This document shows positions 39,605-57,564 of a stretch of DNA of 64,000 nt, piece by piece; the first letter of the stretch is position 1, and the number at the start of each line of letters is the position of its first letter. The DNA comes from Spirilliplanes yamanashiensis (GTDB lineage Bacteria; Actinomycetota; Actinomycetes; Mycobacteriales; Micromonosporaceae), in assembly GCF_016863475.1 (NCBI RefSeq), contig NZ_BOOY01000026.1, positions 62,001 to 126,000 on the forward strand. The letters run 5' to 3'. The translations under genes and the position numbers were made by a program. The notes below the pieces were generated by a model. The model saw nothing but the letters and a program-made list of their open reading frames with translations. It did no database searches and was not told where the DNA came from.

Positions 39605-39991
39605 ATGGCGAAGCTCAGCACCGACGAGCTGCTCGACGCGTTCAAGGAGATGACGCTGATCGAGCTGTCGGAGTTCGTGAAGCAGTTCGAGGACGTCTTC
39701 GACGTGAAGGCCGCCGCGCCGGTCGCCGTCGCCGCCGGCCCCGCCGCGGGTGGCGCTGCCCCCGAGGCCGCTGTCGAGCAGGACGAGTTCGACGTCGTCC
39801 TCGAGAGCGACGGTGGCAAGAAGATCCAGGTCATCAAGGTCGTGCGTGAGCTGACCGGCCTGGGCCTCAAGGAGGCCAAGGACGCCGTCGAGGGCGCGCC
39901 GAAGGCCATCCTGGAGAAGGTCAACAAGGAGAAGGCCGAGGCCGCCAAGGCCAAGCTCGAGGGCGAAGGCGCCAAGGTCACCCTCAAGTGA
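39605..39991 (+). CDS. rplL: 50S ribosomal protein L7/L12
   Basis: This is the stalk protein that recruits translation GTPases, 128 residues. The N-terminal dimer domain ([31 protein letters not shown]), the Ala/Val/Pro hinge (about 37-60) and the C-terminal domain with [18 protein letters not shown] are complete. ATG 39605 follows GGAAAGGACG. The hairpin at 40011-40038 controls how much transcription passes to rpoB. Confidence 0.97.
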   Translation: MAKLSTDELLDAFKEMTLIELSEFVKQFEDVFDVKAAAPVAVAAGPAAGGAAPEAAVEQDEFDVVLESDGGKKIQVIKVVRELTGLGLKEAKDAVEGAPKAILEKVNKEKAEAAKAKLEGEGAKVTLK

Positions 39992-40010
39992 TCTAGGTAC
40001 ACCCTTTCGG

Positions 40011-40038
40011 AGGGCGGGACCCGCACGGGTCCCGCCCT
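40011..40038 (+). terminator. Terminator or attenuator between rplL and rpoB
   Basis: AGGGCGGGACCC (40011-40022) and GGGTCCCGCCCT (40027-40038) form a perfect 12-bp stem with a GCAC loop, followed by TCGTCGTG. Partial termination at this point is known in other bacteria. Confidence 0.8.
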
Positions 40039-40274
40039 TCGTCGTGTCCGGAATGTGTATGAGCTGTCCGACCCGCGGCACAGCCCTTGACTGTCCGTCC
40101 GGCGTCAGCCACGCTGATTCCTGCAAGACTTCCGCGCTTGCGACAGCCGTCCTGCGGGTAATGAGGCCATCACGATCCGCAGTGACACCGAGGTAGGCCG
40201 CGTTTCGAGCGGTCCCGCACAGCACCGGCCGGGTGCCTGGAGGGGACACGTTCCGCGGAGCCCTGCGGTGAGAC

Positions 40275-40303
40275 TGGACAGCGGCTAGCCTACCGGCTAG
40301 ACT
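40275..40303 (+). promoter_or_regulatory. rpoB promoter TGGACA-N17-TAGACT
   Basis: -35 TGGACA (40275-40280), 17-base spacer, -10 TAGACT (40298-40303). The start near 40310 gives a leader of about 120 bases. The region from the rplL terminator to here (40039-40274) shows no gene. Confidence 0.7.
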
Positions 40304-40431
40304 GCTTGTTTGCGCTGCCTTCCGTCTTGAGCCCTGCTGGAAACGCCCCTGTGGGCGTACTTCTGGGGGGTTCATTGGAGTGCACGCGCACCAGTCGCAT
40401 CTCGCACTACCGGTCCTCGGAAGGACGCATC

Positions 40432-43866
<3,435 letters not shown>

Positions 43867-43955
43867 CGGAAGGCGTCCGGGGCGGTTGAGCCGCCCCGGA
43901 CGCCGCCGCCGGTCATCGAACCCCACCGAGCAAAGAAACACGAGGGATAGACCAA

Positions 43956-47849
<3,894 letters not shown>

Positions 47850-47864
47850 GGGTCTGCTGTTCTC

Positions 47865-47896
47865 GAAGGGCGGTCGCGCGTGCGCGGCCGCCCTTC
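47865..47896 (+). terminator. Hairpin after rpoC
   Basis: GAAGGGCGG (47865-47873) pairs with CCGCCCTTC (47888-47896), with an inner CGCG/CGCG stem. No T-run follows. It ends just before the start of the next gene. Confidence 0.7.
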
Positions 47897-47900
47897 GGGC

Positions 47901-48272
47901 ATGATGGGGTACGTGGAGACGATCCCGCCGATGGCCGCGGCGCCGGGCCGGCACCCGCTCGATCCCGAGCCGGTGCGCTCCACGAAGGCCTCGGCGGTCT
48001 ACGCGCTGGGCGTCATCGCCGTGCTCACCGGGCCGTTCGTCGGCGGGGTGGTGCCGGCCACGCTCGCGCTGCTGCTGGGCCGCCAGGCCCGCCGTGAGGC
48101 GTACGCCGCGGGCGGTTTCCTCACCGGCGGCGCGACCATCCGCCGCGGCGAGCGGCTGGCCTGGATCGGGCTGGCGCTGGCACTGGCGGCCGTGGTGGTG
48201 GCGGCCATCGCCGGGCTGCTCGACTGGGCGGGCACCCCGGCAGGGACGGACTTCGGCACCGACGTCGACTAG
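47901..48272 (+). CDS. Small two-TM membrane protein, unknown function
   Basis: The product is about 123 residues with membrane segments at about 34-57 and 88-110 separated by a basic loop LLGRQARREAYAAGG, a layout close to DUF4190-type proteins. Starts at ATG 47901, ATG 47904 or GTG 47913 are all possible. It lies between rpoC and rpsL with a related gene behind it. No function is known. Confidence 0.65.
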   Translation: MMGYVETIPPMAAAPGRHPLDPEPVRSTKASAVYALGVIAVLTGPFVGGVVPATLALLLGRQARREAYAAGGFLTGGATIRRGERLAWIGLALALAAVVVAAIAGLLDWAGTPAGTDFGTDVD

Positions 48273-48326
48273 TCTGGCGATCTTGCCGCCGCCGGCGGCG
48301 CGTGTGGGTCCGGGGGAGGGGCGTCC

Positions 48327-48887
48327 GTGACGGAGCAGCCAGAGGCGCGGCCGCTGTCGGCGGATCCCGCCCCGGCGCCGGAGGGCTACCACTCGCCGCC
48401 CGGGCCGTACTCCGTGGACCCGGCGGGCCCGCCCGCCGTCCCGCCCGTGCAGCCGGCTCCCGCGCGGCCGCCCGCCGCCGACGAGCGGTGGCGGCCGCGG
48501 TCGGTGTCCGCCGTGCCGGGCACCCCGTTCGGGCTGGTCGAGCTGGAGGTTCCGCCGGTCACGTCGGGGTACGCGATCGGCGGCCTCGTCGCCGGCATCG
48601 GCGGCGTGCTGGCGTCCACCCTGGTGCTGTGCTTCGGCGTCGCCGGGGCGTCCGACGGCTGGGGGCTCATCGCGGCCGGCGCGTTCGCCCTGCTCGCGGG
48701 CGCCGTCAGCCTGGCCGGGCTGGGCCTCGGCGTGGGCGCGCGGCGGCAGATCCGGCGGGCCGCCGGCACCGGCACGATCCGGTTCACCGGGCGCGGTCCG
48801 GCCCTGGCGGCGATCGTCTGTGGAGCCGCCGGACTGCTGCTCACGCTGCTGTCGCTGGGCCTCACGGCGCTGGTCCAGCTGAGCTGA
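48327..48887 (+). CDS. Membrane protein with Pro-rich N-terminus, DUF4190-like
   Basis: The product is 186 residues. The first 70 are Pro/Ala-rich and probably cytoplasmic; then come segments at about 82-103, 112-135 and 160-183, with GVGARRQIRRAAGTG as the loop before the last. The layout repeats that of the gene upstream, suggesting a pair of related small membrane proteins. GTG 48327 has GGGAGGGG seven bases before it. No function is known. Confidence 0.68.
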   Translation: MTEQPEARPLSADPAPAPEGYHSPPGPYSVDPAGPPAVPPVQPAPARPPAADERWRPRSVSAVPGTPFGLVELEVPPVTSGYAIGGLVAGIGGVLASTLVLCFGVAGASDGWGLIAAGAFALLAGAVSLAGLGLGVGARRQIRRAAGTGTIRFTGRGPALAAIVCGAAGLLLTLLSLGLTALVQLS

Positions 48888-49000
48888 GCGCCCGGGTGCC
48901 GGGGCGCGGGGGATGCGCCGCGCGGGGCCGGGTACACTTGTCGTTGAAGATGTCCATACGTGGTGAGCAGGGTGGTCGGCCCGGTGTATTGGGGGTCGTT

Positions 49001-49029
49001 TTGACCTGCGTGCCTCCGGTGGGTAGTCT
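49001..49029 (+). promoter_or_regulatory. str operon promoter TTGACC-N17-TAGTCT
   Basis: -35 TTGACC (49001-49006), 17-base spacer, -10 TAGTCT (49024-49029): the best promoter in the window by eye. Transcription from about 49036 gives a 267-base leader before rpsL. Confidence 0.75.
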
Positions 49030-49158
49030 TTCCCCTCGTGCCTGGGCTTGCCCGGGCAACTCGTGCGTGCGCTCGAGCCGGTCACGGTGACCGGGCGGCA
49101 CCACGGACACAGACCAAGCCCGCGGCACGCGTGAGCGTGCGGCGGGACCGTGAGCCGG

Positions 49159-49184
49159 GCGACACGCCCGACCGCGGGTGTCGG
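49159..49184 (+). repeat. Shared leader element, copy 1 (rpsL leader)
   Basis: A 26-base element beginning GCGACACGCCCGACCGCGGG lies inside the rpsL leader, 118 bases before the start codon. It matches 53855-53880 in the rpsJ leader at 25 of 26 bases. Its 3' half can fold as CCGAC/GTCGG around a GC-rich loop. Confidence 0.8.
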
Positions 49185-49302
49185 CGGCGGTCCCCCTGAC
49201 TGCGCGGACATGCACGAAAACAGGTCACCCGAGCGGTGACTCGGTAACGATGAGACGGTGCGGCCGCCGAGACCCGGCGGCCGAAGGGAGCGGAGAAACC
49301 CG

Positions 49303-49677
49303 GTGCCCACGATCCAGCAGCTGGTCCGTAAGGGCCGCCAGGCGAAGACGAGCAAGACCAAGACGCCGGCGCTGAAGGGAAGCCCTCAGCGGCGCGGCGT
49401 GTGCACGCGCGTGTACACCACCACCCCGAAGAAGCCGAACTCGGCCCTGCGCAAGGTCGCTCGTGTCAAGCTCAGCAGCCAGATCGAGGTGACCGCGTAC
49501 ATCCCCGGTGTCGGCCACAACCTGCAGGAGCACTCGATCGTGCTCGTGCGTGGCGGCCGGGTGAAGGACCTCCCGGGCGTTCGCTACAAGATCGTTCGCG
49601 GTTCGCTCGACACCCAGGGTGTCCGCAACCGCAAGCAGGCTCGCAGCCGTTACGGTGCGAAGAAGGAGAAGAGCTGA
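49303..49677 (+). CDS. rpsL: 30S ribosomal protein S12
   Basis: This is the decoding-centre protein of 124 residues from GTG 49303, with GGGAGCGGAG upstream. Lys43 ([12 protein letters not shown]) and Lys88 ([10 protein letters not shown]), the positions changed in streptomycin-resistant strains, are wild type. It is the first gene of the str operon, with rpsG starting one base after its stop codon. Confidence 0.98.
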   Translation: MPTIQQLVRKGRQAKTSKTKTPALKGSPQRRGVCTRVYTTTPKKPNSALRKVARVKLSSQIEVTAYIPGVGHNLQEHSIVLVRGGRVKDLPGVRYKIVRGSLDTQGVRNRKQARSRYGAKKEKS

Positions 49678-49678
49678 C

Positions 49679-50149
49679 ATGCCTCGCAAGGGCCCCGCGC
49701 AGCGCCACGCAGTGGTCGCCGACCCGGTGTACAACTCGCCGCTGGTGACCCAGCTGGTGAACAAGATCCTCCTGGGTGGCAAGCGTCAGCTCGCTCAGCG
49801 CATCGTGTACGCGGCCCTCGAGGGCTGCCGCGAGAAGAGCGGCACCGACCCGGTGGTCACGCTCAAGCGTGCGATGGACAACGTGAAGCCGACCCTCGAG
49901 GTCCGCAGCCGCCGCGTCGGTGGCGCGACCTACCAGGTGCCGGTCGAGGTGCGTCCCGCCCGGGCCACCACGCTGGGCCTGCGCTGGCTCGTCACGTACT
50001 CGAAGGCGCGCCGCGAGAAGACCATGATCGAGCGCCTGCAGAACGAGCTGCTCGACGCGAGCAACGGCCTCGGTGCCGCCGTCAAGCGGCGCGAGGACAC
50101 GCACAAGATGGCGGAGTCCAACCGGGCGTTCGCGCACTACCGCTGGTAA
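49679..50149 (+). CDS. rpsG: 30S ribosomal protein S7
   Basis: This is the head-assembly protein of the small subunit, 156 residues, with [19 protein letters not shown] at the start and [19 protein letters not shown] at the end, the normal form. ATG 49679 stands one base after the rpsL stop. fusA follows after 36 bases. Confidence 0.97.
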   Translation: MPRKGPAQRHAVVADPVYNSPLVTQLVNKILLGGKRQLAQRIVYAALEGCREKSGTDPVVTLKRAMDNVKPTLEVRSRRVGGATYQVPVEVRPARATTLGLRWLVTYSKARREKTMIERLQNELLDASNGLGAAVKRREDTHKMAESNRAFAHYRW

Positions 50150-50185
50150 CCCCGACGAAGACGACGACGAAAAGTAGGGATTGAC

Positions 50186-52282
50186 GTGGCCGCCGCAGAC
50201 GCGCTCGCCAAGGTACGCAACATCGGCATCATGGCGCACATCGATGCCGGCAAGACCACCACCACTGAGCGGATCCTGTTCTACACCGGCATCACGTACA
50301 AGATCGGTGAGGTCCACGAGGGCGCCGCCGTCATGGACTGGATGGAGCAGGAGCAGGAGCGGGGCATCACCATCACCTCCGCCGCCACGAAGTGCGAGTG
50401 GAAGGGCCACACGATCCAGATCATCGACACGCCCGGCCACGTCGACTTCACGGTCGAGGTCGAGCGGTCGCTGCGGGTCCTGGACGGCGCCGTCGCCGTG
50501 TACGACGGTGTCGCCGGCGTCGAGCCGCAGACCGAGAACGTGTGGCGGCAGGCGGACAAGTACAACGTCCCGCGCATGTGCTTCGTCAACAAGCTCGACC
50601 GCACCGGTGCCGACTTCTTCCGCTGCGTGCAGATGATGATCGACCGGCTCAACGCGACCCCGCTCGTGCTGCAGATCCCGATCGGCCTCGAGGGCGACCA
50701 CATCGGCGTCGTCGACCTGATCGGCATGCGCGCGCTGACCTGGCGCGGCGAGACGCAGAAGGGTGAGGACTACGCGATCGAGGAGATCCCCGCGGATCTC
50801 TCCGACGACGCGACCCTCTGGCGCGAGAAGCTCATCGAGACCCTCGCCGACGTCGACGACGCGGTGATGGAGAAGTACCTCGAGGGCGAGGAGCTGTCCG
50901 AGACGGAGATCAAGGACGCCATCCGGCGCTCCACGATCGCCGGCAAGGCCAACCCGGTGCTCTGCGGTTCGGCGTTCAAGAACAAGGGCGTGCAGCCCAT
51001 GCTCGACGCCGTGGTCGACTTCCTGCCGTCGCCGCTCGACATCCCCGCGATCGAGGGCACCGCGACGGACGGCGAGACGCCGCTGCTGCGCAAGCCGTCG
51101 AACTCGGAGCCGTTCTCGGGCCTGGCGTTCAAGATCCAGACCGACAAGCACCTCGGCAAGCTGACCTACTTCCGCGTCTACTCCGGCACGGTGGAGACGG
51201 GGTCCCAGGTGATCAACTCCACCAAGGACCGCAAGGAGCGGATCGGCAAGATCTACCAGATGCACGCCAACAAGCGTGAGGAGCGCCCGTCGGCGCAGGC
51301 CGGCGACATCATCGCCGTGCAGGGTCTCAAGCAGACCACCACCGGCGACACGCTCTGCGACCCGGCCAACCCGGTCATCCTCGAGTCGATGACGTTCCCG
51401 GAGCCGGTCATCCAGGTGGCCATCGAGCCGAAGACCAAGTCGGACCAGGAGAAGCTGGGTGTCGCCATCCAGCGTCTGGCCGAGGAGGACCCGACCTTCC
51501 GCGTCCGCAACGACGAGGAGACCGGGCAGACGGTCATCGCCGGCATGGGCGAGCTGCACCTCGACATCCTCGTCGACCGCATGCGGCGCGAGTTCAACGT
51601 CGAGGCGAACATCGGCAAGCCGCAGGTGGCGTACCGCGAGACGATCCGCCGCACGGTGGACAAGCTCGACTACGTCCACAAGAAGCAGACCGGTGGCTCG
51701 GGTCAGTACGCGAAGGTCATCATCAAGGTCGAGCCGCTGCCGCTCGAGGCCGACGGCCCGACGTACGAGTTCGTCAACGCGGTGTCCGGTGGTCGCATCC
51801 CCAAGGAGTTCATCCCCTCGGTGGACGCGGGCGCGCAGGACTCGCTGCAGTACGGCGTCCTCGCCGGCTACCCGCTCGTCGGCGTGAAGCTGACGCTGCT
51901 GGACGGCCAGTACCACGAGGTCGACTCGTCCGAGATGGCGTTCAAGATCGCCGGCTCGATCGCGATGAAGGAGGCGGCCCGCAAGGCCGACCCCGCGCTG
52001 CTCGAGCCGATGATGTCCGTCGAGGTCACCACGCCCGAGGACAACATGGGCGACGTGATCGGCGACCTCAACTCCCGCCGTGGCATCATCCAGTCGATGG
52101 AGGAGCGCTCCGGCGCCCGCCTCGTCAAGGCGCTGGTGCCGCTGTCCGAGATGTTCGGCTACGTCGGCGACCTGCGGTCGAAGACGCAGGGCCGGGCGAG
52201 CTACAGCATGCAGTTCGACTCCTACGCCGAGGTGCCCCAGGGCGTGGCGAAGGAGATCATCGCCAAGGCGACGGGCGAGTGA
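50186..52282 (+). CDS. fusA: Elongation factor G
   Basis: This is the translocation GTPase of 698 residues. The G motifs are intact: [13 protein letters not shown] (G1), RGITITSA (G2), DTPGHVDF (G3), [10 protein letters not shown] (G4), then domains II-V with the domain IV tip [12 protein letters not shown]. The start is GTG 50186. A strong terminator follows, so tuf is probably read from its own signal as well. Confidence 0.98.
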   Translation: MAAADALAKVRNIGIMAHIDAGKTTTTERILFYTGITYKIGEVHEGAAVMDWMEQEQERGITITSAATKCEWKGHTIQIIDTPGHVDFTVEVERSLRVLDGAVAVYDGVAGVEPQTENVWRQADKYNVPRMCFVNKLDRTGADFFRCVQMMIDRLNATPLVLQIPIGLEGDHIGVVDLIGMRALTWRGETQKGEDYAIEEIPADLSDDATLWREKLIETLADVDDAVMEKYLEGEELSETEIKDAIRRSTIAGKANPVLCGSAFKNKGVQPMLDAVVDFLPSPLDIPAIEGTATDGETPLLRKPSNSEPFSGLAFKIQTDKHLGKLTYFRVYSGTVETGSQVINSTKDRKERIGKIYQMHANKREERPSAQAGDIIAVQGLKQTTTGDTLCDPANPVILESMTFPEPVIQVAIEPKTKSDQEKLGVAIQRLAEEDPTFRVRNDEETGQTVIAGMGELHLDILVDRMRREFNVEANIGKPQVAYRETIRRTVDKLDYVHKKQTGGSGQYAKVIIKVEPLPLEADGPTYEFVNAVSGGRIPKEFIPSVDAGAQDSLQYGVLAGYPLVGVKLTLLDGQYHEVDSSEMAFKIAGSIAMKEAARKADPALLEPMMSVEVTTPEDNMGDVIGDLNSRRGIIQSMEERSGARLVKALVPLSEMFGYVGDLRSKTQGRASYSMQFDSYAEVPQGVAKEIIAKATGE

Positions 52283-52286
52283 CGTA

Positions 52287-52324
52287 CCCCGCCGGCCGCC
52301 CGGGAGACCGGGTGGCCGGCGGGG
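52287..52324 (+). terminator. Terminator after fusA
   Basis: CCCCGCCGGCC (52287-52297) pairs with GGCCGGCGGGG (52314-52324), and the inner bases extend the stem (CCCGG/CCGGG) to a GAGA-type loop. It starts four bases after the fusA stop. Confidence 0.8.
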
Positions 52325-52467
52325 ATCTCGCCAGTTCGTCCCGGCGGCGAATTGTGTGGGACCGGGCCTGAAGGCCATCCGGCCGCAAGACCCAGCCGAT
52401 CCCCGGCCCGACAGGTTGGGGCCGGGGAAACAGTCGACAGAAACACACAGTCCACAGGAGGACACCA

Positions 52468-53661
52468 GTGGCGAAGGCGAAGTTCGAGCGGACTAAGCCG
52501 CACGTCAACATCGGCACCATTGGTCACATCGACCACGGTAAGACGACGCTGACTGCGGCCATCACGAAGGTCCTGCACGACCAGTACCCGGACCTCAACC
52601 CGTACACGCCGTTCGACGAGATCGACAAGGCGCCGGAGGAGAAGGCTCGTGGCATCACGATCTCCATCGCGCACGTCGAGTACCAGACCGCGTCGCGGCA
52701 CTACGCGCACGTCGACTGCCCCGGCCACGCGGACTACATCAAGAACATGATCACCGGTGCCGCGCAGATGGACGGCGCGATCCTGGTGGTCGCGGCGACC
52801 GACGGCCCGATGCCGCAGACCAAGGAGCACGTGCTCCTGGCCCGCCAGGTCGGCGTTCCGTACATCGTCGTGGCGCTGAACAAGAGCGACATGGTCGAGG
52901 ACGAGGAGCTCCTGGAGCTCGTCGAGCTCGAGGTCCGCGAGCTGCTCAGCACCTACGAGTTCCCGGGCGACGACGTTCCGGTCGTGCGCGTCTCGGCGCT
53001 GAAGGCGCTCGAGGGCGACGCCGAGTGGACCGAGAAGCTCATGGAGCTGATGAACGCGGTCGACACCGCGATCCCGCAGCCCGAGCGTGACATCGAGAAG
53101 CCGTTCCTCATGCCCATCGAGGACGTCTTCACGATCACCGGTCGCGGCACCGTGGTCACGGGTCGCGCCGAGCGTGGCATCCTCAAGCCGAACGAGGAGG
53201 TCGAGATCGTCGGCATCCGCGAGAAGTCGACGAAGACCACCTGCACCGGCATCGAGATGTTCCGCAAGCTGCTCGACGAGGCGCGGGCCGGCGAGAACGT
53301 GGGTCTGCTCCTGCGCGGTATCAAGCGCGAGGACGTCGAGCGCGGCATGGTCGTCGTGAAGCCCGGCAGCAGCACCCCGCACACCGAGTTCGAGGGCCAG
53401 GTCTACATCCTGTCGAAGGAGGAGGGCGGCCGTCACACGCCGTTCTTCCAGAACTACCGCCCTCAGTTCTACTTCCGCACCACGGACGTCACCGGCGTCG
53501 TCACGCTGCCCGAGGGCACCGAGATGGTCATGCCGGGCGACTCCACCACCATGTCGGTGAAGCTGATCCAGCCCATCGCCATGGAGCAGGGCCTGAAGTT
53601 CGCGATCCGCGAGGGTGGCCGCACGGTCGGCGCCGGAACGGTCACGAAGATCAACAAGTGA
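52468..53661 (+). CDS. tuf: Elongation factor Tu
   Basis: This GTPase delivers aminoacyl-tRNA and has 397 residues, the normal size. Motifs: [14 protein letters not shown] (G1), [12 protein letters not shown] (G2), [13 protein letters not shown] (G3, with the catalytic His), [16 protein letters not shown] (G4). The start is GTG 52468 with ACAGGAGGACACC upstream, a strong ribosome site. A 353-base gap with the S10 operon leader follows. Confidence 0.98.
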   Translation: MAKAKFERTKPHVNIGTIGHIDHGKTTLTAAITKVLHDQYPDLNPYTPFDEIDKAPEEKARGITISIAHVEYQTASRHYAHVDCPGHADYIKNMITGAAQMDGAILVVAATDGPMPQTKEHVLLARQVGVPYIVVALNKSDMVEDEELLELVELEVRELLSTYEFPGDDVPVVRVSALKALEGDAEWTEKLMELMNAVDTAIPQPERDIEKPFLMPIEDVFTITGRGTVVTGRAERGILKPNEEVEIVGIREKSTKTTCTGIEMFRKLLDEARAGENVGLLLRGIKREDVERGMVVVKPGSSTPHTEFEGQVYILSKEEGGRHTPFFQNYRPQFYFRTTDVTGVVTLPEGTEMVMPGDSTTMSVKLIQPIAMEQGLKFAIREGGRTVGAGTVTKINK

Positions 53662-53675
53662 GCTGGGTGACCCGA

Positions 53676-53706
53676 TTGGCGTTGCCGCACGGTAGTACGG
53701 CATACT
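53676..53706 (+). promoter_or_regulatory. Possible S10 operon promoter (TTGGCG ... CATACT)
   Basis: TTGGCG (53676-53681) and CATACT (53701-53706) are 19 bases apart, a little long. It lies 14 bases after tuf and would give a leader of about 300 bases before rpsJ. Confidence 0.4.
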
Positions 53707-53854
53707 AGTCAGGTTGCGTCCGCGCAGGGTGGTTGGCGGCATCGTCTGCCAACCACCCTCGCCCGGCGTTCGGGCTCAGGCCCGGCGCCCCGAACTCCCG
53801 ACGGACAGGGGAGCTCCGAGACATTCGTCCCGGGGCGGAGCCTGGTTCCACAGC

Positions 53855-53880
53855 GCGACACGCCCGACCGCGGGGGTCGG
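53855..53880 (+). repeat. Shared leader element, copy 2 (rpsJ leader)
   Basis: A 26-base element identical to 49159-49184 except for one base (G for T at position 21). Here CCGACC and GGTCGG pair perfectly over 6 bp around GCGGG. It lies 134 bases before rpsJ. Confidence 0.8.
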
Positions 53881-54014
53881 ACATCGCAGGGCCGAGGGCC
53901 CTGCGGCCCGGAATCGCTCGACGCCGGATCTCTCCGGTGCTGGGCGGTGCCCGGGGGCATGCGGGGGCGGACCCTCGCAGGTAGCGGCATCGAGAGAAGG
54001 AAACAGAAGCCACC

Positions 54015-54323
54015 ATGGCGGGACAGAAGATCCGCATCCGGCTCAAGGCCTATGACCACGAGGTCGTCGACTCCTCGGCGCGAAAGATCGTCGAGACGGT
54101 GACGCGTACCGGGGCGCAGGTCGCTGGCCCGGTGCCGCTGCCCACGGAGATCAACCGCTTCTGCGTCATCCGCTCGCCGCACAAGTACAAGGACTCGCGC
54201 GAGCACTTCGAGATGCGCACGCACAAGCGACTGATCGACATCATCGACCCGACCCCGAAGACGGTCGACTCGCTCATGCGACTCGACCTTCCCGCTGGCG
54301 TCGACATCGAGATCAAGCTGTAG
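54015..54323 (+). CDS. rpsJ: 30S ribosomal protein S10
   Basis: This 102-residue protein ([20 protein letters not shown]..., [22 protein letters not shown]) is the first gene of the S10 operon and also the NusE partner of NusB/NusG in antitermination. ATG 54015 follows GAGAAGGAAA. rplC follows 11 bases after its stop. Confidence 0.97.
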
Positions 54324-54334
54324 GGATCCGATCA

Positions 54335-54997
54335 ATGGACAGGCAAGTGAAGGGGATCCTGGGCGCCAAGCTCGGCATGACCCAGGTCTGGGACAACAAC
54401 AAGGTCGTCCCGGTGACCGTCGTGCAGGCCGGCCCGTGCGTCGTGACGCAGGTCCGAACCGCTGAGCAGGACGGCTACCAGGCGGTCCAGCTCGCGTTCG
54501 GCGCGATCGACCCGCGCAAGGTGAACAAGCCGAAGAGCGGCCACTACGCGAAGGCGGACGTCGCACCGCGCCGGCACCTCGTCGAGCTGCGCACGTCGGA
54601 CGCCGGCGAGTACACGCTCGGCCAGGAGGTCCTGGTCGACGCGTTCGCCGCGGGCTCCACGGTCGACGTGACGGGCAAGACCAAGGGCAAGGGCTACGCC
54701 GGCGTCATCAAGCGCCACGGCTTCCACGGCCTGCGCGCCAGCCACGGTGTCCAGCGCAAGCACCGCTCGCCGGGCTCCATCGGCGCCTGCGCCACCCCGG
54801 GCCGCGTGTTCAAGGGCCAGCGCATGGCGGGTCGTATGGGCAGCCGCCGGTTCACCGTGCAGAACCTGACGATCCAGGCGGTCGACCTGGAGAACAACCT
54901 CCTCCTCGTCCGTGGCGCCATTCCCGGCCCCAAGGGCGCGCTGATCCTGGTCCGCTCCGCGGCCAAGGTCCCGGTGAAGAAGGGCGGTGCCAAGTGA
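54335..54997 (+). CDS. rplC: 50S ribosomal protein L3
   Basis: This is an early assembly protein near the peptidyl transferase centre, 220 residues. [14 protein letters not shown] at the start and the extended loop [29 protein letters not shown], with the Gln of the GQRMAG tip, are normal. Its TGA overlaps the GTG of rplD. Confidence 0.97.
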   Translation: MDRQVKGILGAKLGMTQVWDNNKVVPVTVVQAGPCVVTQVRTAEQDGYQAVQLAFGAIDPRKVNKPKSGHYAKADVAPRRHLVELRTSDAGEYTLGQEVLVDAFAAGSTVDVTGKTKGKGYAGVIKRHGFHGLRASHGVQRKHRSPGSIGACATPGRVFKGQRMAGRMGSRRFTVQNLTIQAVDLENNLLLVRGAIPGPKGALILVRSAAKVPVKKGGAK

Positions 54998-55620
54998 CCT
55001 CCGTTGACGTTCTGAACGCCGAGGGGGCCAAGGCCGGCTCCGTCGAGCTGCCGGGCGACGTCTTCGACGTGCAGGCGAACATCGCCCTCATGCACCAGGT
55101 CGTCGTCGCCCAGCTCGCGGCCGCCCGCCAGGGCACGCACAAGACGAAGACGCGCGCTGAGGTCGCCGGTGGCGGCAAGAAGCCGTACAAGCAGAAGGGC
55201 ACCGGTCGCGCCCGCCAGGGCTCGATCCGCGCCCCGCAGTTCGCCGGCGGCGGCGTCGTGCACGGCCCCGTGCCGCGCGACTACAGCCAGCGGACCCCGA
55301 AGAAGATGAAGGCCGCCGCCCTGCGTGGCGCCCTGTCGGACCGGACGCGCGACGGCCGGCTCCACGTCGTCGAGGCGTTCGTGACCGGCGACAAGCCGTC
55401 CACGAAGGCCGCGGTCAGCGTGCTGCGCAAGGTGACCGAGGCTCGCAAGGTGCTGGTCGTGCTGACCAACACCGACGAGCTGAGCTGGAAGTCGCTGCGC
55501 AACGAGCCGAGCGTGCACTGGATCATGGTCGGGCAGCTCAACACGTACGACGTGCTGAACGCCGACGACGTGGTCTTCACCAAGGCGGCCCTCGACGAGT
55601 TCCTGGGGGAGTCCAAGTGA
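54994..55620 (+). CDS. rplD: 50S ribosomal protein L4
   Basis: This lines the exit tunnel and has 208 residues. The tunnel loop ([19 protein letters not shown]) that carries macrolide-resistance positions reads as wild type. GTG 54994 overlaps the rplC stop, and its TGA overlaps the GTG of rplW. Confidence 0.97.
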   Translation: MTSVDVLNAEGAKAGSVELPGDVFDVQANIALMHQVVVAQLAAARQGTHKTKTRAEVAGGGKKPYKQKGTGRARQGSIRAPQFAGGGVVHGPVPRDYSQRTPKKMKAAALRGALSDRTRDGRLHVVEAFVTGDKPSTKAAVSVLRKVTEARKVLVVLTNTDELSWKSLRNEPSVHWIMVGQLNTYDVLNADDVVFTKAALDEFLGESK

Positions 55621-55919
55621 GCACCATTTCCGACCCGCGCGACATCATCGTGGCGCCGGTCATCTCGGAGAAGAGCTACAGCGTTCTCGATCAGAACTGG
55701 TACACGTTCCTCGTCCACCCGGACGCGAACAAGACCCAGATCAAGATCGCGATCCAGCAGATCTTCGACGTCCGGGTCCTGACGGTGAACACCATCAACC
55801 GCGAGGGCAAGCGCAAGCGCACCAAGACCGGCTTCGGTCAGCGCAAGGCGACCAAGCGCGCGCTGGTGAAGCTGGCCGACGGTGACCGCATCGAGGCCTT
55901 CGGCGGCCCGGTCAGCTAG
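55617..55919 (+). CDS. rplW: 50S ribosomal protein L23
   Basis: This is a 100-residue protein at the tunnel exit, docking site for trigger factor and [18 protein letters not shown] and the loop [22 protein letters not shown] are typical. GTG 55617 overlaps the rplD stop. Confidence 0.96.
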   Translation: MSTISDPRDIIVAPVISEKSYSVLDQNWYTFLVHPDANKTQIKIAIQQIFDVRVLTVNTINREGKRKRTKTGFGQRKATKRALVKLADGDRIEAFGGPVS

Positions 55920-55930
55920 GGGTTGTAGAC

Positions 55931-56770
55931 ATGCCTATCCGTAAGTACAAGCCGACGACGCCGGGCCGCCGTGGCTCCAGCGTCGCTGACTTCGCCGAGA
56001 TCACCCGGTCCACGCCGGAGAAGTCTCTGCTGGTCCCGCTGCCCAAGAAGGGCGGCCGCAACGTCCACGGCCGGATCACCACCCGGCACCACGGCGGTGG
56101 CCACAAGCGGCAGTACCGGCTGATCGACTTCAAGCGGGTCGACAAGGACGGCGTGCCGGCCAAGGTCGCGCACATCGAGTACGACCCCAACCGCACGTCG
56201 CGCATCGCGCTGCTGCACTACGCCGACGGCGAGAAGCGCTACATCCTCGCGCCGAAGGACCTGAAGCAGGGCGACCGCGTCGAGTCCGGTCCGGGCGCCG
56301 ACATCAAGCCGGGCAACAACCTGCCGCTGCGCAACATCCCGGTGGGTACGACCGTGCACGGTGTCGAGCTGCGTCCGGGCGGCGGCGCCAAGCTGGCCCG
56401 CTCGGCCGGCGTCGGCATCCAGCTGCTCGGCCGCGAGGGCGTCTACGCGACGCTGCGCATGCCGTCCGGTGAGATCCGGCGCGTCGACGTGCGCTGCCGC
56501 GCCACCGTCGGCGAGATCGGCAACGCCGACCAGTCGAACATCAACTGGGGCAAGGCCGGCCGCATGCGCTGGAAGGGCCGCAAGCCCACCGTCCGCGGTG
56601 TCGCCATGAACCCGGTCGACCACCCGCACGGCGGTGGTGAGGGCAAGACGTCCGGTGGTCGCCACCCGGTGAACCCGGCCGGTAAGCCCGAGGGCCGTAC
56701 CCGTCGCAAGGGACAGGCGAGCGACAAGCTGATCGTCCGCCGTCGTTACGCCACGCGTAAGCGCGGCTGA
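55931..56770 (+). CDS. rplB: 50S ribosomal protein L2
   Basis: This is required for peptidyl transfer and subunit joining and has 279 residues. The start [17 protein letters not shown] and the C-terminal [21 protein letters not shown], with the key His, are intact. ATG 55931 lies 11 bases after the rplW stop. Confidence 0.98.
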   Translation: MPIRKYKPTTPGRRGSSVADFAEITRSTPEKSLLVPLPKKGGRNVHGRITTRHHGGGHKRQYRLIDFKRVDKDGVPAKVAHIEYDPNRTSRIALLHYADGEKRYILAPKDLKQGDRVESGPGADIKPGNNLPLRNIPVGTTVHGVELRPGGGAKLARSAGVGIQLLGREGVYATLRMPSGEIRRVDVRCRATVGEIGNADQSNINWGKAGRMRWKGRKPTVRGVAMNPVDHPHGGGEGKTSGGRHPVNPAGKPEGRTRRKGQASDKLIVRRRYATRKRG

Positions 56771-56785
56771 GGAAGGTAAGCAGAG

Positions 56786-57067
56786 ATGCCTCGCAGCCTG
56801 AAGAAGGGCCCGTTCGTCGACGACCACCTGATCAAGAAGGTGGAAGTGCAGAACGAGAAGGGCTCCAAGAACGTCATCAAGACCTGGTCGCGGCGTTCGA
56901 TGATCATCCCGGACATGCTGGGACACACGATCGCCGTCCACGACGGGCGCAAGCACGTCCCGGTGTTCATCACCGAGGCCATGGTCGGGCACAAGCTCGG
57001 CGAGTTCGCGCTGACCCGGACGTTCAAGGGTCACGAGAAGGACGACCGCAAGAGCCGTCGGCGCTGA
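56786..57067 (+). CDS. rpsS: 30S ribosomal protein S19
   Basis: This is a small-subunit head protein of 93 residues: [19 protein letters not shown] at the start and [18 protein letters not shown] at the end, both conserved. ATG 56786 has GGAAGG upstream. Confidence 0.97.
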   Translation: MPRSLKKGPFVDDHLIKKVEVQNEKGSKNVIKTWSRRSMIIPDMLGHTIAVHDGRKHVPVFITEAMVGHKLGEFALTRTFKGHEKDDRKSRRR

Positions 57068-57105
57068 GTGCCGGCCACGGATTAGAGGATCAAGGGGTTA
57101 CAGCG

Positions 57106-57564
57106 ATGCCAGTCAAGGGCGACGCTCCGGCGCTTCCGGGCGCGCGGGCGGTTGCGCGCCACGTGCGCATCTCGCCGAACAAGGCGCGCCGTGTGGTCAA
57201 CCTCGTCCGCGGTCTGCCCGCGAAGGAGGCCCTCACGGTGCTCCAGTTCGCGCCGCAGGCGGCGAGCGAGCAGGTCTACAAGGTGCTCGCCAGCGCGATC
57301 GCGAACGCGGAGAACAACGAGCGGCTCGACCCTGACGCGCTGCTCGTCAGCGAGGCGTTCGTCGACGAGGGCCCCACGCTCAAGCGGTTCCGGCCGCGGG
57401 CGCAGGGCCGGGCGTACCGGATCCGCAAGCGCACCAGCCACATCACCATCGCGGTCGAGGCCGTCCAGGTCGCGCGTCCCGCGAAGAAGGCAGCGGCGAA
57501 GAAGGCGGCCAAGCCCGCCCAGCCCGCGGCCGAGTCCCAGAGCAGCACGGAAGGTGCCGAGTAA
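57106..57564 (+). CDS. rplV: 50S ribosomal protein L22
   Basis: This is a 152-residue protein whose loop lines the exit tunnel ([19 protein letters not shown]). The core ends near residue 120; about 30 extra C-terminal residues ([14 protein letters not shown]...) form a Lys/Ala-rich tail as in other actinobacteria. Its TAA shares one base with the ATG of rpsC. Confidence 0.95.
   Translation: MPVKGDAPALPGARAVARHVRISPNKARRVVNLVRGLPAKEALTVLQFAPQAASEQVYKVLASAIANAENNERLDPDALLVSEAFVDEGPTLKRFRPRAQGRAYRIRKRTSHITIAVEAVQVARPAKKAAAKKAAKPAQPAAESQSSTEGAE

Noticed and set aside
40306-40431. Upstream extension of rpoB
   Set aside because: The extension includes the expected transcription start region and has no similarity to RpoB; TTG 40432 restores the family N-terminus.
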